Assembly: GCA_951828385.1 (NCBI GenBank)
Contig: OX639973.1
Coordinates: forward strand, 1,550,001-1,614,000
Origin: an uncultured Poribacteria bacterium
Lineage (GTDB): Bacteria; Poribacteria; WGA-4E; WGA-3G
Direction: 5' to 3'
DNA: 64,000 nt
Part shown: positions 10,201 to 19,600 of the stretch, in pieces
Layout: each line of letters opens with the position of its first letter
How positions within the stretch are numbered: the first letter of the stretch is position 1
Program-made: the position numbers and the translations under genes
Notes under the pieces: generated by a model
What the model saw: only the letters and a program-made list of their open reading frames with translations
Databases searched by the model: none
What the model was told of the DNA's origin: nothing

Positions 10201-10688
10201 GATACGCCTAAAAACTTGCTAATTTCCTCATAATTCATTTCCCCGAGGTAGTAGAGCGAGATAACTGTGCGTTCACTCTCTTGTAACTTCGCAAGTAGTT
10301 TCTTGACAACCTCGCGCTGCGTTTCCATCGCAACTCGCTCGTTTTCCGCAACGATATAGCCAGAATACGTTGTTCTTTCCAATGCCGCGCTGTTCGTGTT
10401 TTCCAACGACTGTGTCCATAAGCCTTTCTTACGGTGCCACGTACTGCAGTAGTTTGCCGCTATCACATAGAGCCAACCTGCGAAGGACTGTGGCTCCTTA
10501 AGCGTAGAGAGTTTCTGATACGCTTTTAGGAACGTCTCTTGTGTAATATCCTCGGCGATATGAAAATCTCCGATCTTACGCCATGCCAGGGCGTGAACGG
10601 ATTTCTGATATTTTCTCACAAGCACGGAGAATGCCGTATCATCACCTTCAAGCACGCGTTGGATAAGTTGAGCATCATCGTTTTTCAT
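7254..10688 (-). CDS. Membrane-tethered ECF sigma factor with two LolA-like modules
   Basis: 1144 residues. The first about 320 residues are nearly identical to the gene at 1950-5801: sigma region 2, region 4 (EEISKFLGVSVGTVKTRIYRARQRL), then a transmembrane helix near 221-238. The outer part holds two tandem copies of the same module, beginning PLDLETIITKIKHYDSAVTSVTGDFVMER and VFDLETLVTKMKHADSSTVSASGDFVIEH. Each has the later landmarks DPRFWLTF/DPRYWLTY, LWISHEKGFR and YHEYLPDVWFPK. There are no WD40 repeats; the C-terminus is a short helical region. The modules look like the LolA/LolB fold used by RseB to sense envelope stress, but this is inference. It is first in a likely operon with 5798-7189, 1950-5801 and 500-1903, with an ECF-type promoter 48 bases upstream of the start codon. 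Confidence 0.88.
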   Translation of the reverse strand: MKNDDAQLIQRVLEGDDTAFSVLVRKYQKSVHALAWRKIGDFHIAEDITQETFLKAYQKLSTLKEPQSFAGWLYVIAANYCSTWHRKKGLWTQSLENTNSAALERTTYSGYIVAENERVAMETQREVVKKLLAKLQESERTVISLYYLGEMNYEEISKFLGVSVGTVKTRIYRARQRLKKEEPMIREALENFQITPNLTKNIMREISRLKPVAPPGGKPLVPWAIGVSAVAIVLLMLGFSHQHLSRFQKPYSFNAASEMKVELIDAPVVLNLESEPDNRTQLGNANAQGRSNGSDPQVNSAAPLDLETIITKIKHYDSAVTSVTGDFVMERSGSFGPGKAEYTLTFDGEKVLVEQEEGHLLVGFYDGERTWEARQDMRLLFEHEIVPDADIKTPETIRQIFKEHGIDLADDVRIVDDDDPQSFTLIENETDQRYNFWLEGETTLFVYDLNHLEYGVRPQWGTISSDNDPRFWLTFCPASNNSYLSEPLWHLLEKHESEIIGNEILNGEKTSVVRLNIGDSKVPADSYKLWISHEKGFRLVKSEKSYTIDNRSAGLGFKAGVTYITSREIAYHEYLPDVWFPKRIESSIAPETSPEQEEKGEPVLKTVLLTKQCRLNTDVTELLDLGLPLDTFIFDYGTGKPSTVGDVLNPESKPDIRKLFGSSDMPGSSDKPDQHAYNPAVFDLETLVTKMKHADSSTVSASGDFVIEHHIKPGIAKTEYALTFEGDKIRVEREWGSPLMAKDFPLVEKVFPSVELDDEERRWEIYKYKKHLFSVEVALDKKQTVLETIQQAFKQQEIALADDVRIAASEKPESYTLIENQTGKTYFILWVGETTLKVYDPQHTEYGVRDPFRRKVSDRNFQNILRYQWNMLSDLDPRYWLTYPSAGGRTYLTEPLWQILEKHETELLGSEILNGEETSVIRLKLPDESVMIWISHEKGFRLVKLQRAFPIENPVDFIEMKYFQSGVNYIETREINYHEYLPDVWFPKKIERYFTPIEVADLPRKDQVILKTVIRTKQCRLNTDVVESLRLNLSPDTSVFGLKPEDDTPVAEKVAYLRQEIPRILKHRLDLDKLDDEMTGAYGKDPDLTLLRDQVEYETDGLKNSTISYLVSRYIQLTTDFSAFKPGGDFYELLEKNSIFYSFE

Positions 10689-10735
10689 CGGATACCTCTA
10701 ATAAGGGAATGTTTCAGTATTTATCTCAACATATA

Positions 10736-10770
10736 GTGACGCTATTTGAGATGAAAAAGTCACACAATTC
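10736..10770 (-). promoter_or_regulatory. ECF-type promoter, class A
   Basis: Read on the minus strand: GAATTGTGTGAC, 16 bases, GCGTCAC. The same arrangement stands before the other sigma-factor genes (16127-16160, 19987-20022, 23193-23228). It fits an ECF promoter with a -35 around TGTGAC and a -10 around GCGTC, giving a leader of about 40 bases. Likely target of the sigma factor encoded immediately downstream. Confidence 0.6.
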
Positions 10771-10885
10771 TGCAAACAAAAAAGCAGATTCATGTAAAGG
10801 AGGTTTGAGATACTATTCTATTGATTACGGCAGGTGAGGAGTGATTGTAATTGTACTGCCCGTCTTGTCTTTTCCCATGAGCAGA

Positions 10886-10913
10886 ATTATAGCACAAATT
10901 CAACTATAGTAAA
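10886..10913 (-). promoter_or_regulatory. Possible housekeeping promoter upstream of sigma gene 10688
   Basis: Minus strand TTTACT, 16 bases, TATAAT. A similar block (AGTTGRATTTRTGSTATAAT) occurs at the equivalent distance upstream of the gene at 16077 (TATAAT at 16295-16300), suggesting a second, sigma-70-type promoter about 200 bases upstream of each. Shared upstream sequence around TAAAGGAGGTT is also seen in both. Confidence 0.4.
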
Positions 10914-11032
10914 ACATACAACCACGGGTGTGTCAGGGCTATTTATAGCGAAGTCCATAAATAAGTGGACATCTTTGTAGCATGATGCACTTCGCATCTG
11001 GGCGAGTACGCCGCAAAACTTCCAGTTTGTGC

Positions 11033-11065
11033 CAGTCTGAATGCCTGTTATAGGCATTCAGACTG
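11033..11065. repeat. Perfect 13-bp inverted repeat
   Basis: CAGTCTGAATGCC, a seven-base loop TGTTATA, then the exact reverse complement. The preceding sequence (AAACTTCCAGTTTGTG) is also found in similar form near 49605, so this may be part of a dispersed intergenic element. It has no T-run and is unlikely to be a terminator. Confidence 0.6.
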
Positions 11066-11111
11066 TTTGAGAGTGCCCAATTAATTATAGGTTTTACTAT
11101 AGTTTTCAAAT

Positions 11112-11142
11112 AAAAAGGAGAAAAAGTCCCCTGATAAGGGGA
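11112..11142 (-). terminator. Rho-independent terminator after lipoprotein 11237
   Basis: On the minus strand TCCCCT-TATC-AGGGGA is followed by CTTTTTCTCCTTTTT. It lies about 95 bases beyond the stop codon at 11237 and would end the transcript 16077 to 11237 before the next sigma-factor operon. Confidence 0.6.
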
Positions 11143-11196
11143 TTTAGGGGGGTAAAAACGAAAAATCACGCACACCATGTGAAACCAGCAATTGAC

Positions 11197-11220
11197 GAGA
11201 TTACAAATCTCAACAGCGAA
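11197..11220. repeat. Short palindromic repeat (GAG..CTC-AACAGCGA family)
   Basis: GAGATT-ACA-AATCTC followed by AACAGCGAA. The same design, palindrome plus ATCAGCGA tail, occurs at 26671-26700. Part of a small family of intergenic palindromes in this window. Confidence 0.5.
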
Positions 11221-11236
11221 GAAGGGTTTATCATTT

Positions 11237-12562
11237 TCAATCTTTCGTGGCCAACACGCACGCAAAACCTTCCCCAACCACCAGACTCATCGGGCGACTC
11301 GCCTGAAGCGGTATGACAGATAAAAATTGGTCGTACCTATAGGTATCTCGTTCAGGTTTATGAAGGCGTTTTACAGAAAAAAATCCTTTTGCGTTGACGA
11401 CGTAAAGCAGATCCCCCGACATTTGAAAATCTGTGACAGGTCCGGTTAATCGCCTGTTCTCAATATTTATCATCTCGCTCGACGGATCTTGGGCAATTTG
11501 CTGCATCTTTCCGGCATCAACGATATATGTAATTGTCGGTTTTCCGCGAGTGAGTGTCGTATCCCCTGTTGCGGAGAGATGGTCGTGACATTGCCTCCCC
11601 ACATTATAGAAGCCCATGTAGCCATTATAGAAACCCACGTCGTAGTCTATGTTTGGTAATGTTATGCTTGGTAATGCCCGAGGATCATTCTCTCTGTGTA
11701 CATGAAAAGTCAGCAGATCGCACGTTGGGTCTCTCAAACTCTCTAAAACCAGAAACTCGGAAGAGGCGCGGACTTTCTCCTGTCTACTGCTGCTAAGTTG
11801 TAAAAACCCACGTTGAGACGCGAGCGGTTCCGAAAGAACGCTCGGAAAAGGGCTTGTGGTTGATAGCGGAATCTGTTTCACATCGGGACTCACGGCTTTC
11901 AGGCTTAGCAACCACCACCGTTTCTCCAGTTCAACAGTTTTGACGAGGCGCGCCTGCCCGCGATGTAAAGAAAAAATGGACACGGCGTTATTCGCGCCGA
12001 TAACATAGAGGTGAGCGTCCTTAACATCAAAGTCTTTGATCGCGTCTCGCTCGGGCAAATACACGGTAGATTGCAGCACCGGGACTGATGGCTGTGAAAC
12101 ATTGACGAGATGAAACTTTTTTCGGCTTGCGACAACGAGAAAGTCGTCAGCGGCAAGGACTTTGCCGATTTTATCAGGAAACTCAAAAGATATTAGATAG
12201 GAAGGACGTTGCGGGATAGAAACATCAATGACGTGCAGGTGTCGTTCAGTTGTGAGGTACGCGTGTTTTCCCGCAAGAACGACAGTGTTGTTTGGACCGA
12301 CACGAAACGGTAGACGAATAGAAGCCGCAAGGGTCGGATGTTCCAAATCTTCAAGTTCTATCACGGTGAAAATGCTCGTTCTTTTCGGTTTTGCAGAGGT
12401 AACCGTCTTTTGACGCTGCTCAGATACATTTTCTTCAAGCTGCTCAAGAACGTTTTGCTGATTTTGCTCAAGATGCCTCGAACTGCACCCGATGTGAATA
12501 ACGGAAACCAATAGTATCACTATAATAAAAGCATATATCAATCGGACTAAATCTTTGGGCAT
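11237..12562 (-). CDS. LVIVD-repeat lipoprotein, paralog 3
   Basis: 441 residues with signal peptide and lipobox VIHIGC, a short glutamine/glutamate-rich linker (NQQNVLEQLEENVSEQRQK), then LVIVD-type repeats (HLHVIDVSIPQRPSYLISFEF, KFHLVNVSQPSVPVL, HLYVIGANNAVSIFS). It lies 65 bases downstream of the sigma-factor gene 12628-16077, in the same arrangement as the pair 7254/5798. The spacer between the two genes resembles those of the other pair and the one at position 77-150, indicating duplication of the whole pair. A terminator hairpin follows. No enzymatic motif seen. Confidence 0.75.
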   Translation of the reverse strand: MPKDLVRLIYAFIIVILLVSVIHIGCSSRHLEQNQQNVLEQLEENVSEQRQKTVTSAKPKRTSIFTVIELEDLEHPTLAASIRLPFRVGPNNTVVLAGKHAYLTTERHLHVIDVSIPQRPSYLISFEFPDKIGKVLAADDFLVVASRKKFHLVNVSQPSVPVLQSTVYLPERDAIKDFDVKDAHLYVIGANNAVSIFSLHRGQARLVKTVELEKRWWLLSLKAVSPDVKQIPLSTTSPFPSVLSEPLASQRGFLQLSSSRQEKVRASSEFLVLESLRDPTCDLLTFHVHRENDPRALPSITLPNIDYDVGFYNGYMGFYNVGRQCHDHLSATGDTTLTRGKPTITYIVDAGKMQQIAQDPSSEMINIENRRLTGPVTDFQMSGDLLYVVNAKGFFSVKRLHKPERDTYRYDQFLSVIPLQASRPMSLVVGEGFACVLATKD

Positions 12563-12627
12563 CGCTTTCCCCTAATATCCACTGACCTCGGAAACCGCCG
12601 CCTGTCGCTACGGTCCATAAGAGTTTC

Positions 12628-15600
12628 TTACTCAAAACTGTAGGAAATGTTGTTTTTCTTCAACAGTTCATAAAAATCTCCACCCGGCTTAAAAACTGAG
12701 GAATCCATAGTAAATCGCATGTATTGTGAAACTAAATGACCGATAGTATCGTGCCTCAGTCTATTCACTTCGTATGTGACTTGATTCATTAGTAAAGCAA
12801 GGTCCGGGAGTAAAGCAAGGTCCGGGGCTTCCCCGTAAAACTCAGCAAGTTCGTTACGTAGTTTCTCTAAGTCGAGGCGGTGTTTAAGGATACGCGGGAT
12901 TTCTTGCCGTAAATATGCCACTTTTTCCGCTGCTGGCTTATCGTCTCCTGGTTTTAAACCGAAAACAGATGTATCGGGATGCAGGTTTAAACGGAGTGAT
13001 TCAGCAACATCCGTGTTTAACCGACACTGCTTCGTGTGAATCACGGTCTTTAGGATGACCTCATTCTTTTCCATCGGTGTAAAGTACCGTTCAATTTTCT
13101 TGGGAAACCAGACATCGGGTAGGTATGTGTGATACGTAATTTTCCGCGTCTCAATGTAGTTGACACCCGCTTGAAAGTATTCCCAAAGACCCCTTGGATT
13201 TTCAATTGGAAATGCCCTTTGCAGCTGAACCAAACGGAAACCTTTGTCGTGAGAAATCCAGATGATAAGAGATTCATCAGGTAACTTTAGACGAATGACA
13301 GAAGTCTCCTCGCCGTCCAAAATTTCGCTGCCCAAGAGTTCGCTCTCGTGCTTCTCAAGGCGCTGCCAAAGCGGTTCAGTGAGATAGGTCCTTCCACCTG
13401 CACTTGGATACGTGAGCCAATATCTTGGGTCAAGATCAGAAAACATGTTCCACTGATGTCGATGAATATTCTGGAAATGACGGTCAGAAACTCTGCGGCG
13501 AAAAGGATCGCGAACACCATATTCGATATACTGAGGATCATAAACTTTCAGCGATGTCTCTCCGACCCACAATATAGCGTAGGTTTTACCGGTCTGGTTC
13601 TCAATAAGCGTGTAACTATCGGGCTGCTCGCTCGCGGTAATGCTCACATCGTCAGCAAGTGCCAGTGCTTGTTGTTTGAATGCCTGTCGAATTGCTTCAA
13701 GCATCGTAGCCGCTTTGTCGCGTGTAACTTCAAGGCTAAAGAGGTGTTTTTTGTACTTATATATCTCCCAACGCCGTTCTTCATCGTCGAGTTCAACGGA
13801 TGGAAAAACCTTTCCGACGAGCGGGAAATCCTTTGCCATGAGCGGGGAGCCCCATTCCCGTTCCACCCGAATTTTATCACCTTCAAACATCAAGGCATAC
13901 TCAGTTTTCGCGATTCCCCGCTTTCTATGGTGCTCAATGACAAAGTCACCGCTTACAGAAACCACGGCACTATCAGCATGCTTCATCTTCATGATAATCG
14001 TTCCTAAGTCAAACACAGCAGGATTATAGGCGTGTTGATCGGATCCATCGCTTTTACCCGGTATAGTGGAACTTCCGAATAGTTTCCGAATATCCGGTTT
14101 GGACTCAGGATTTAACACATCCCCGACTGTGCTCGGTTTACCAGTTCCGTAATCGAAAATAGATGTATTAAGGGGTACACCTAAACCGAACAACTCAGTA
14201 ACATCGGTATTTAACCGACACTGCTTCGTGAGAAGAACGGTTTTGGAAATGAAATCCTCACCTTTCTCTTGTTGCTCCGGTGATCTCTCAGGGACGATGG
14301 ACAATTCAATTCTCTTAGGAAACCAGATATCCGGTAGGTATTCGTGATACGTAATTTCCCGACTTGAAATATAGGTTACACCCGCTTTGAAGCCGTGTCC
14401 TTCTGAGCGGTTATCTATAGTATATGCTCTTTCTAACCTAACCAAACGAAAACCTTTTTCAGGGGAGATCCAGAGCTTAAGAGATTTAGCGGGGACTTTG
14501 AAATCCCCCTCCCCCCAAGCAGGTATATTTAGACGAATAACAGTTGTCCTTTCTCCGTTCAGGACCTCGCTACCAATAATTTTACTCTCATGTTTTTCAA
14601 GCAATTGCCAAAGCGGTTCGGATAGATAGGAATTGTCTGACCCAAGTTTTGGAAAAGTGAGCCAGAACCGTGGATCAAGGTCAGAAGGAACAATGGTCCA
14701 CCCAGGTCGAACATCATATTTGAGATGATTAAGGTCATAAACCATCAGCGTTGTCTCTCCCTCCAACCAAAAATTGTATCTTTTATTTGTCTCGTTTTCA
14801 ATAAGTGTGAAACTTTGCGGGTCGTCGTCATTAACGATGCGGACATCGTCGGCAAGGTCAATACCGTGTTCCTTGAATATTTGCTGAATCTTCTCTGGTG
14901 TCTTAATGTCCGCGTCAGGTGCAATTTCACGTTCAAAGAGAAGCACCATGTCCGCGGTTCCCTCCAAGGTACGTTCTCCATCGTAAAATCCCACCCGAAC
15001 GTACCCTTCTTCCTGTTCTAAAAGGACTTTTTCCCGTTCAAACGTCAATGTATATTCAGTTTTGCTGGATCCGGAAAGCCTATGACGTTCCATAACGAAA
15101 TCACCGGTTACGGTGGTGACGGCATTATCGTAGTGCTTTATCTTCGTGATAATTGTTTCCATGTCAAGCGGGGCGGCACTGTTCACTTGCGGGTCAGATC
15201 CATTGCTTCTACCTTGTGCGTTGGCATTTCCGAGTTGCGTTCGATTATCCGGCTCGGATTCAAGGTTCAGCACAACAGGTGCATCAATCAGTTCAACCTT
15301 CATCTCTGAAGCAGCGTTGAAACTGTAAGGCTTCTGGAAACGCGATAAGTGCTGATGACTAAAACCCAGCATCAGCAACACTATCGTCACAGCCGAAATA
15401 CCTATTGCCCACGGCACCAACGGCTTGCCACCAGACGGCACAGCCGGTTTCAGACGCGAAATCTCGCGCATAATGTTTTCAGTGAAATTTGGTGTGATTT
15501 GGTAATTCCCTAATGCTTTTCGTATCATCGGTTCCTCCTTCTTCAAACGACGACGCGCACGATAGAGACGATTTTTTATGGATGCTACCGACACACCTAA

Positions 15601-16077
15601 AAACTCGCTGATCTCCTCGTATGTCATTTCTCCGAGGTAATAGAGCGTAATGATTGTCCGGTCACTCTCTTGTAATTTTGCGAGGAGTTTCTTGACGACT
15701 TCGCGTTGTGTCTCCACTGCCACCTGTTCGTTTTCCGCAATGACGTACCCAGAATATGCCGTTTTTTCTAATTCCGCGTTGTCTGTGTTTTCCAAAGATT
15801 GTGTTGATAAACGTTTCTTACGCACCCACATCTTGCAGTAGTTTGCCGCTATCACATAAAGCCAACTTGCAAACTTCTGCGGTTCCTTCAGCGTCGAAAG
15901 GTTCTGATACGCTTTCAGAAAGGTATCTTGCGTAATCTCTTCGGCGACATGAAAATCTCCAGTTTTCCGCCACGCGAGTGCATGCACCGGTTTTTGGTGT
16001 TTTTTTACAAGTGTGGAGAACGCAGTATCATCACCGTCAAGGACGCGTTGGATGAGTTCAGCATCGTCGTGTTTCAT
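12628..16077 (-). CDS. Membrane-tethered ECF sigma factor with two LolA-like modules, paralog
   Basis: 1149 residues with the same plan as 7254-10688: sigma region 2 (EEITQDTFLKAYQNL), region 4 with a distinct recognition helix (EEISEFLGVSVASIKNRLYRARRRL), transmembrane helix (VPWAIGISAVTIVLLMLG), then two LolA-like modules. Long stretches of the second module are almost base-for-base identical with the paralog (for example 13771-13890 against 8401-8520), a sign of recent duplication or gene conversion. A nine-residue PDLALLPDLALL duplication occurs near the C-terminus. An ECF-type promoter stands about 50 bases upstream. Followed by lipoprotein 11237-12562. Confidence 0.88.
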   Translation of the reverse strand: MKHDDAELIQRVLDGDDTAFSTLVKKHQKPVHALAWRKTGDFHVAEEITQDTFLKAYQNLSTLKEPQKFASWLYVIAANYCKMWVRKKRLSTQSLENTDNAELEKTAYSGYVIAENEQVAVETQREVVKKLLAKLQESDRTIITLYYLGEMTYEEISEFLGVSVASIKNRLYRARRRLKKEEPMIRKALGNYQITPNFTENIMREISRLKPAVPSGGKPLVPWAIGISAVTIVLLMLGFSHQHLSRFQKPYSFNAASEMKVELIDAPVVLNLESEPDNRTQLGNANAQGRSNGSDPQVNSAAPLDMETIITKIKHYDNAVTTVTGDFVMERHRLSGSSKTEYTLTFEREKVLLEQEEGYVRVGFYDGERTLEGTADMVLLFEREIAPDADIKTPEKIQQIFKEHGIDLADDVRIVNDDDPQSFTLIENETNKRYNFWLEGETTLMVYDLNHLKYDVRPGWTIVPSDLDPRFWLTFPKLGSDNSYLSEPLWQLLEKHESKIIGSEVLNGERTTVIRLNIPAWGEGDFKVPAKSLKLWISPEKGFRLVRLERAYTIDNRSEGHGFKAGVTYISSREITYHEYLPDIWFPKRIELSIVPERSPEQQEKGEDFISKTVLLTKQCRLNTDVTELFGLGVPLNTSIFDYGTGKPSTVGDVLNPESKPDIRKLFGSSTIPGKSDGSDQHAYNPAVFDLGTIIMKMKHADSAVVSVSGDFVIEHHRKRGIAKTEYALMFEGDKIRVEREWGSPLMAKDFPLVGKVFPSVELDDEERRWEIYKYKKHLFSLEVTRDKAATMLEAIRQAFKQQALALADDVSITASEQPDSYTLIENQTGKTYAILWVGETSLKVYDPQYIEYGVRDPFRRRVSDRHFQNIHRHQWNMFSDLDPRYWLTYPSAGGRTYLTEPLWQRLEKHESELLGSEILDGEETSVIRLKLPDESLIIWISHDKGFRLVQLQRAFPIENPRGLWEYFQAGVNYIETRKITYHTYLPDVWFPKKIERYFTPMEKNEVILKTVIHTKQCRLNTDVAESLRLNLHPDTSVFGLKPGDDKPAAEKVAYLRQEIPRILKHRLDLEKLRNELAEFYGEAPDLALLPDLALLMNQVTYEVNRLRHDTIGHLVSQYMRFTMDSSVFKPGGDFYELLKKNNISYSFE

Positions 16078-16126
16078 CAGACACCTCTGGAATAAGGAAT
16101 GTTCACAGTTTCATCTCTATAATTAA

Positions 16127-16160
16127 TGATGCGACTTGCAATAAAAAAGTCTCACAATTC
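16127..16160 (-). promoter_or_regulatory. ECF-type promoter, class A
   Basis: Minus strand GAATTGTGAGAC, 16 bases, GCATCA. Same spacing and same TGNGACTTTTT -35 region as the promoter at 10736-10770. It precedes the sigma gene starting at 16077. Confidence 0.55.
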
Positions 16161-16347
16161 CGTAAGGTTTTGATTGCAAACTTCGCCGATAGATCCGTGA
16201 ACACGTAAAGGAGGTTGAAATTCTATTTCACAGATAATGAGAGGGAAGCGGATTATATCCGTGTTGATGGATCTGTTCTCTTTCTGTTGGTGGGATTATA
16301 CCATAAATCCAACTCATAGTGTTCAATCAACTTTGACTTCGAGGGTC

Positions 16348-16418
16348 GGTTCGTAGTCGTGCGATTTATCGCATGTCCCCGCTCGAAGAACGGGCAATAA
16401 ATTGCCCTACTACAAACG
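16348..16418. repeat. Inverted pair of short palindromic units with CTACTAC(G/A)AAC tails
   Basis: Two palindromes, TGCGAT-TT-ATCGCA (16360-16373) and GGGCAAT-AA-ATTGCCC (16392-16407), each with a tail reading outward as ACTACGAACC or CTACTACAAACG. A third unit (GTGCGAT-GA-ATCGCAC plus CTACTACGAACC) is at 50653-50679. The palindrome sequence differs but the tail is shared. The rest of the stretch between 16161 and 16533 shows no gene. Confidence 0.6.
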
Positions 16419-16533
16419 AATGGATACCGATAATTTTGAACTTGACGAAGCAATAGTGTATATGTTTTGAGTTGTTAGTATGCGGTTATGGTTCGCTTTA
16501 GGTAGCGTAGCGACAAAGAGGGTATACTTCAAT

Positions 16534-16567
16534 CTAAAAAACAAAGGCGAGGCACAGAGACCTCGCC
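16534..16567 (-). terminator. Rho-independent terminator after sigma gene 16607
   Basis: On the minus strand GGCGAGG, an eight-base loop, CCTCGCC, followed by TTTGTTTTTTAG. It lies 40 bases after the stop codon at 16607, so this sigma gene forms its own transcription unit without a lipoprotein gene. Confidence 0.8.
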
Positions 16568-16606
16568 AAACAAATCATCGCGCTTCTCGGATTCAGTGTT
16601 ATTCCG

Positions 16607-19600
16607 CTATTCTCCTCTGGAGATACCGATACCGTTTTGCTTCATGAGGTCGTGAAATTCGCCGCCTGACTCGAAAGCCGCGTCATCATTAGTTAATTGA
16701 GTATAACGATGACACAAATCAAAGATAGTCCTCATGAGTGTCCCTGATTCATCATAGATTTGACCCCTTAGCAAAGAGATGTCTGGATCTTTGGCGTGAA
16801 ATTCGGCAAGTTCCTCACCCAATTTGAATATGTCAAGACGGAGATTCAGAGTTCGAGGGATTTCTTGACGTAAAAATGCGACTTTTTCCGCTTTTGGCGC
16901 ATCAGGTTCCGGCTTTAAACCGATCACAGGTGTATCAGGTGGTAGGTCTAAACGGAGTAACTCAGCGACATCCGTGTTTAACTGACATTGCTGCGTGTGG
17001 ACCACAGTCTTCTTTAGAATGACTTGATCCTTGCGTTGCGGATCCGGATCTGTCAGTGGGGCATAGTACCTTTCAATTTTCTTGGGAAACCAGACATCCG
17101 GCAGATATTCGTGATGCTCTATTTTTCGTGTCTCTAAATAAATATCGCCGACTGTGAAGTGCATCGATTCCGCCGGATTCTTAGCGATAAATGCTCTTTC
17201 CAACTGAACCAACCGGAAACCTTTGTCGTGAGAAATCCAGAGTTTAAGGGATTGCTTAGGTAAATTCAATCGGATAACAGAAGTTTCTTCGCCGTTCAGT
17301 GATTCACTACCGAGAAGTTTACTTTCATGCTTTTCAAGGAGTTGCCAAAGCGGTTCGGTGAGATAAGCACTTTCACCTTCGCCGGGATAAGTGAGCCAAT
17401 ATCTCGGATCGAGGTCAGAAAGAATATTCCTTTTATACCAAACACCATATTCGAGATGATGGAGGTCATAAACCTTCAGGGCTGTATCTGCTTCCCATAA
17501 GATAAAATAGGATTTACCTGTCTGGTTCTCAACAAGCGTGTAACTATCCGGCTGTTCACTTGCAACAATGCGAACATCGTCAGCAAGTTTAGTACCTTGT
17601 TGTTTGAACGCCTGTCGAATTGTCTCAATGACCGTCCTTTCTTCGTCAGGTGTAACCTCAACACTAAAGAGCAGTTTTTTGTATTTATAGATTTCCCATT
17701 GCTGTTCTCCGTCGTAAATCTTCACGAGCGGCAACAGCCTTTTTATCAGCGGCACATCCTTATCCAACGTCGGAAAATCCCTTTTTTGTTCTACCCGGAT
17801 CTTCTTGCCTTTGAACGTCAATGCGTATTGCGTTTTCGCGATCCCTGCATCCCTATGGTGCTCAATAACGAAGTCGCCACTTGCTGAGACGATAGCACTA
17901 TCATAGTGCTTCATCTTAGCGATAACCGTTTGTAAATCATGTGGCGCAGGATCATAGACTTGCGCATCAGACTCATATTGCATCAGAATATCCGGTTTGG
18001 GTTTAGGGTTTAGCACATTGTCTACGAAACTCGGTTGACCCTCCACGTAATCGAAAACAGGTGTATCAGGCGGTAAACGCTGACTGAGGAACGCTGTAAC
18101 ATCCGTGTTTATCCGACACTGCTTCGTGAGAAGGACATTTTTGTAAAGGAAATCTGCTTCACCTTGTTGTTCCGGTGATGCTTTTAGCACAGTAGATCTC
18201 TCAATTCTCTTAGGAAACCAGATATCCGGTAGGTATTCGTGATACGCAATTTTCCGGGTCGAAATGTAGGTCACACCTGCTTTGTAAGAGCTCCATTCTG
18301 TCGGGTTCTCTACGGTAAACGCTTGTTCTGACTTAACCAGTCGAAAACCTTTATCACGAGAAATCCAGAGTTTATAGGACTTAGCAGGCATTGTAAAGTT
18401 TTCCGTGGACCAAGCAGGGATATTTAGACGAATCACGGATGTCTTTTCCCCGTTCAGGACCTCGCTCCCAATAATTTCACTCTCATGTTTCTCAAGCAAG
18501 TGCCACAGCGGTTCAGATAGATAGGAATTGTTTGAACCGAGGCTCGGAAAGGTAAGCCAAAATCTCGGATCATAGTCAGAAGGAATCAACCACTGAGAAC
18601 GAACACTATATTCAAGATGATAATCATAAACCAACAGCGTCGTCTCTCCCTCCAACCAGAAAAAATAGTTTGTACCCGTCTCATTCTCAACAAGTGTGAA
18701 ACTCTCTGGTTCGTCCCCATCAACGATGCGTACATCGTCGGCAAGGTCAATACCTTGTTGCTTGAATGCCTGTCGGATCGGTTCAAGCTCAGTTTTCTCC
18801 TTGCCGGGCGCAATTTCAAATTCAAAGATCATCCTTCTGTTTTTTTCTCCCTCCCAGGAGCGTTCACCATCCCAATACCCTATGATCGGCCATCCCTCTT
18901 CCTGCTCCATTTGGACTTTCTCACCATCAAACATCAGCCTATATTCATTTTTCCCGATTCCGCCCTGATCTTGCTGACGTTCCATAACGAAATCGCCAGT
19001 TACGGAGGTGACAGCATTATCGTATTGCTTGATCTTAGCAATAATCGTTCCTAAGTCAAGCGGGGCAGCGTCATCGACTTGGTTACCAATGCCATTGTTC
19101 TTATCTTGTGCGTTGGCATTTCCGAGTTGCGTTCGGTTATCTGGCTCAAATTCGAGGTTTAGCACAACGGGTGCCTCAATCAACTCAATTTTTATCTCTG
19201 ACGCAGCGTTGAAACTGTAGGGTTTTTGGAAGCGCGATAAGGATTGATGGTTTGCGATACCCAGCATCAAAAGGACGACTGCTAAGGCGGAAATACCGAT
19301 TGCCCATGGCACAAACGGTTTACCACCAGATGGCGCAGCGGGTTTCAGACGTGCTATCTCGCGCATGATGTTTTCAGTGAAATTTGGTGTGATTTGGAAA
19401 TTTTCTAAAGCCTCTCTTATCATCGGTTCCTCCCTCTTTAAACGTTGCTGCGCGCGGCGTAAACGACTCCTCACCGTGTTTGCCGATACCCCTAAAAACG
19501 CGCCAATCTCTGCACTCGACATCTCACCGAAGTAGTGCAATGTGATAACCGTGCGCTCACTCTCTTGAAGTTTGGCGAGCAACTTTTTGACGACTTCGCG

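Noticed and set aside
11033-11065. 13-bp hairpin as a transcription terminator
   Set aside because: No T-run on either strand, and a better terminator lies nearer to the gene at 11112-11142.
10939-11277. 112-residue open frame on the minus strand
   Set aside because: It passes through the 13-bp inverted repeat and the terminator hairpin; no support as a gene.
16253-16453. 66-residue open frame on the minus strand
   Set aside because: It runs across palindromic repeat units and has no ribosome binding site or recognisable domain.
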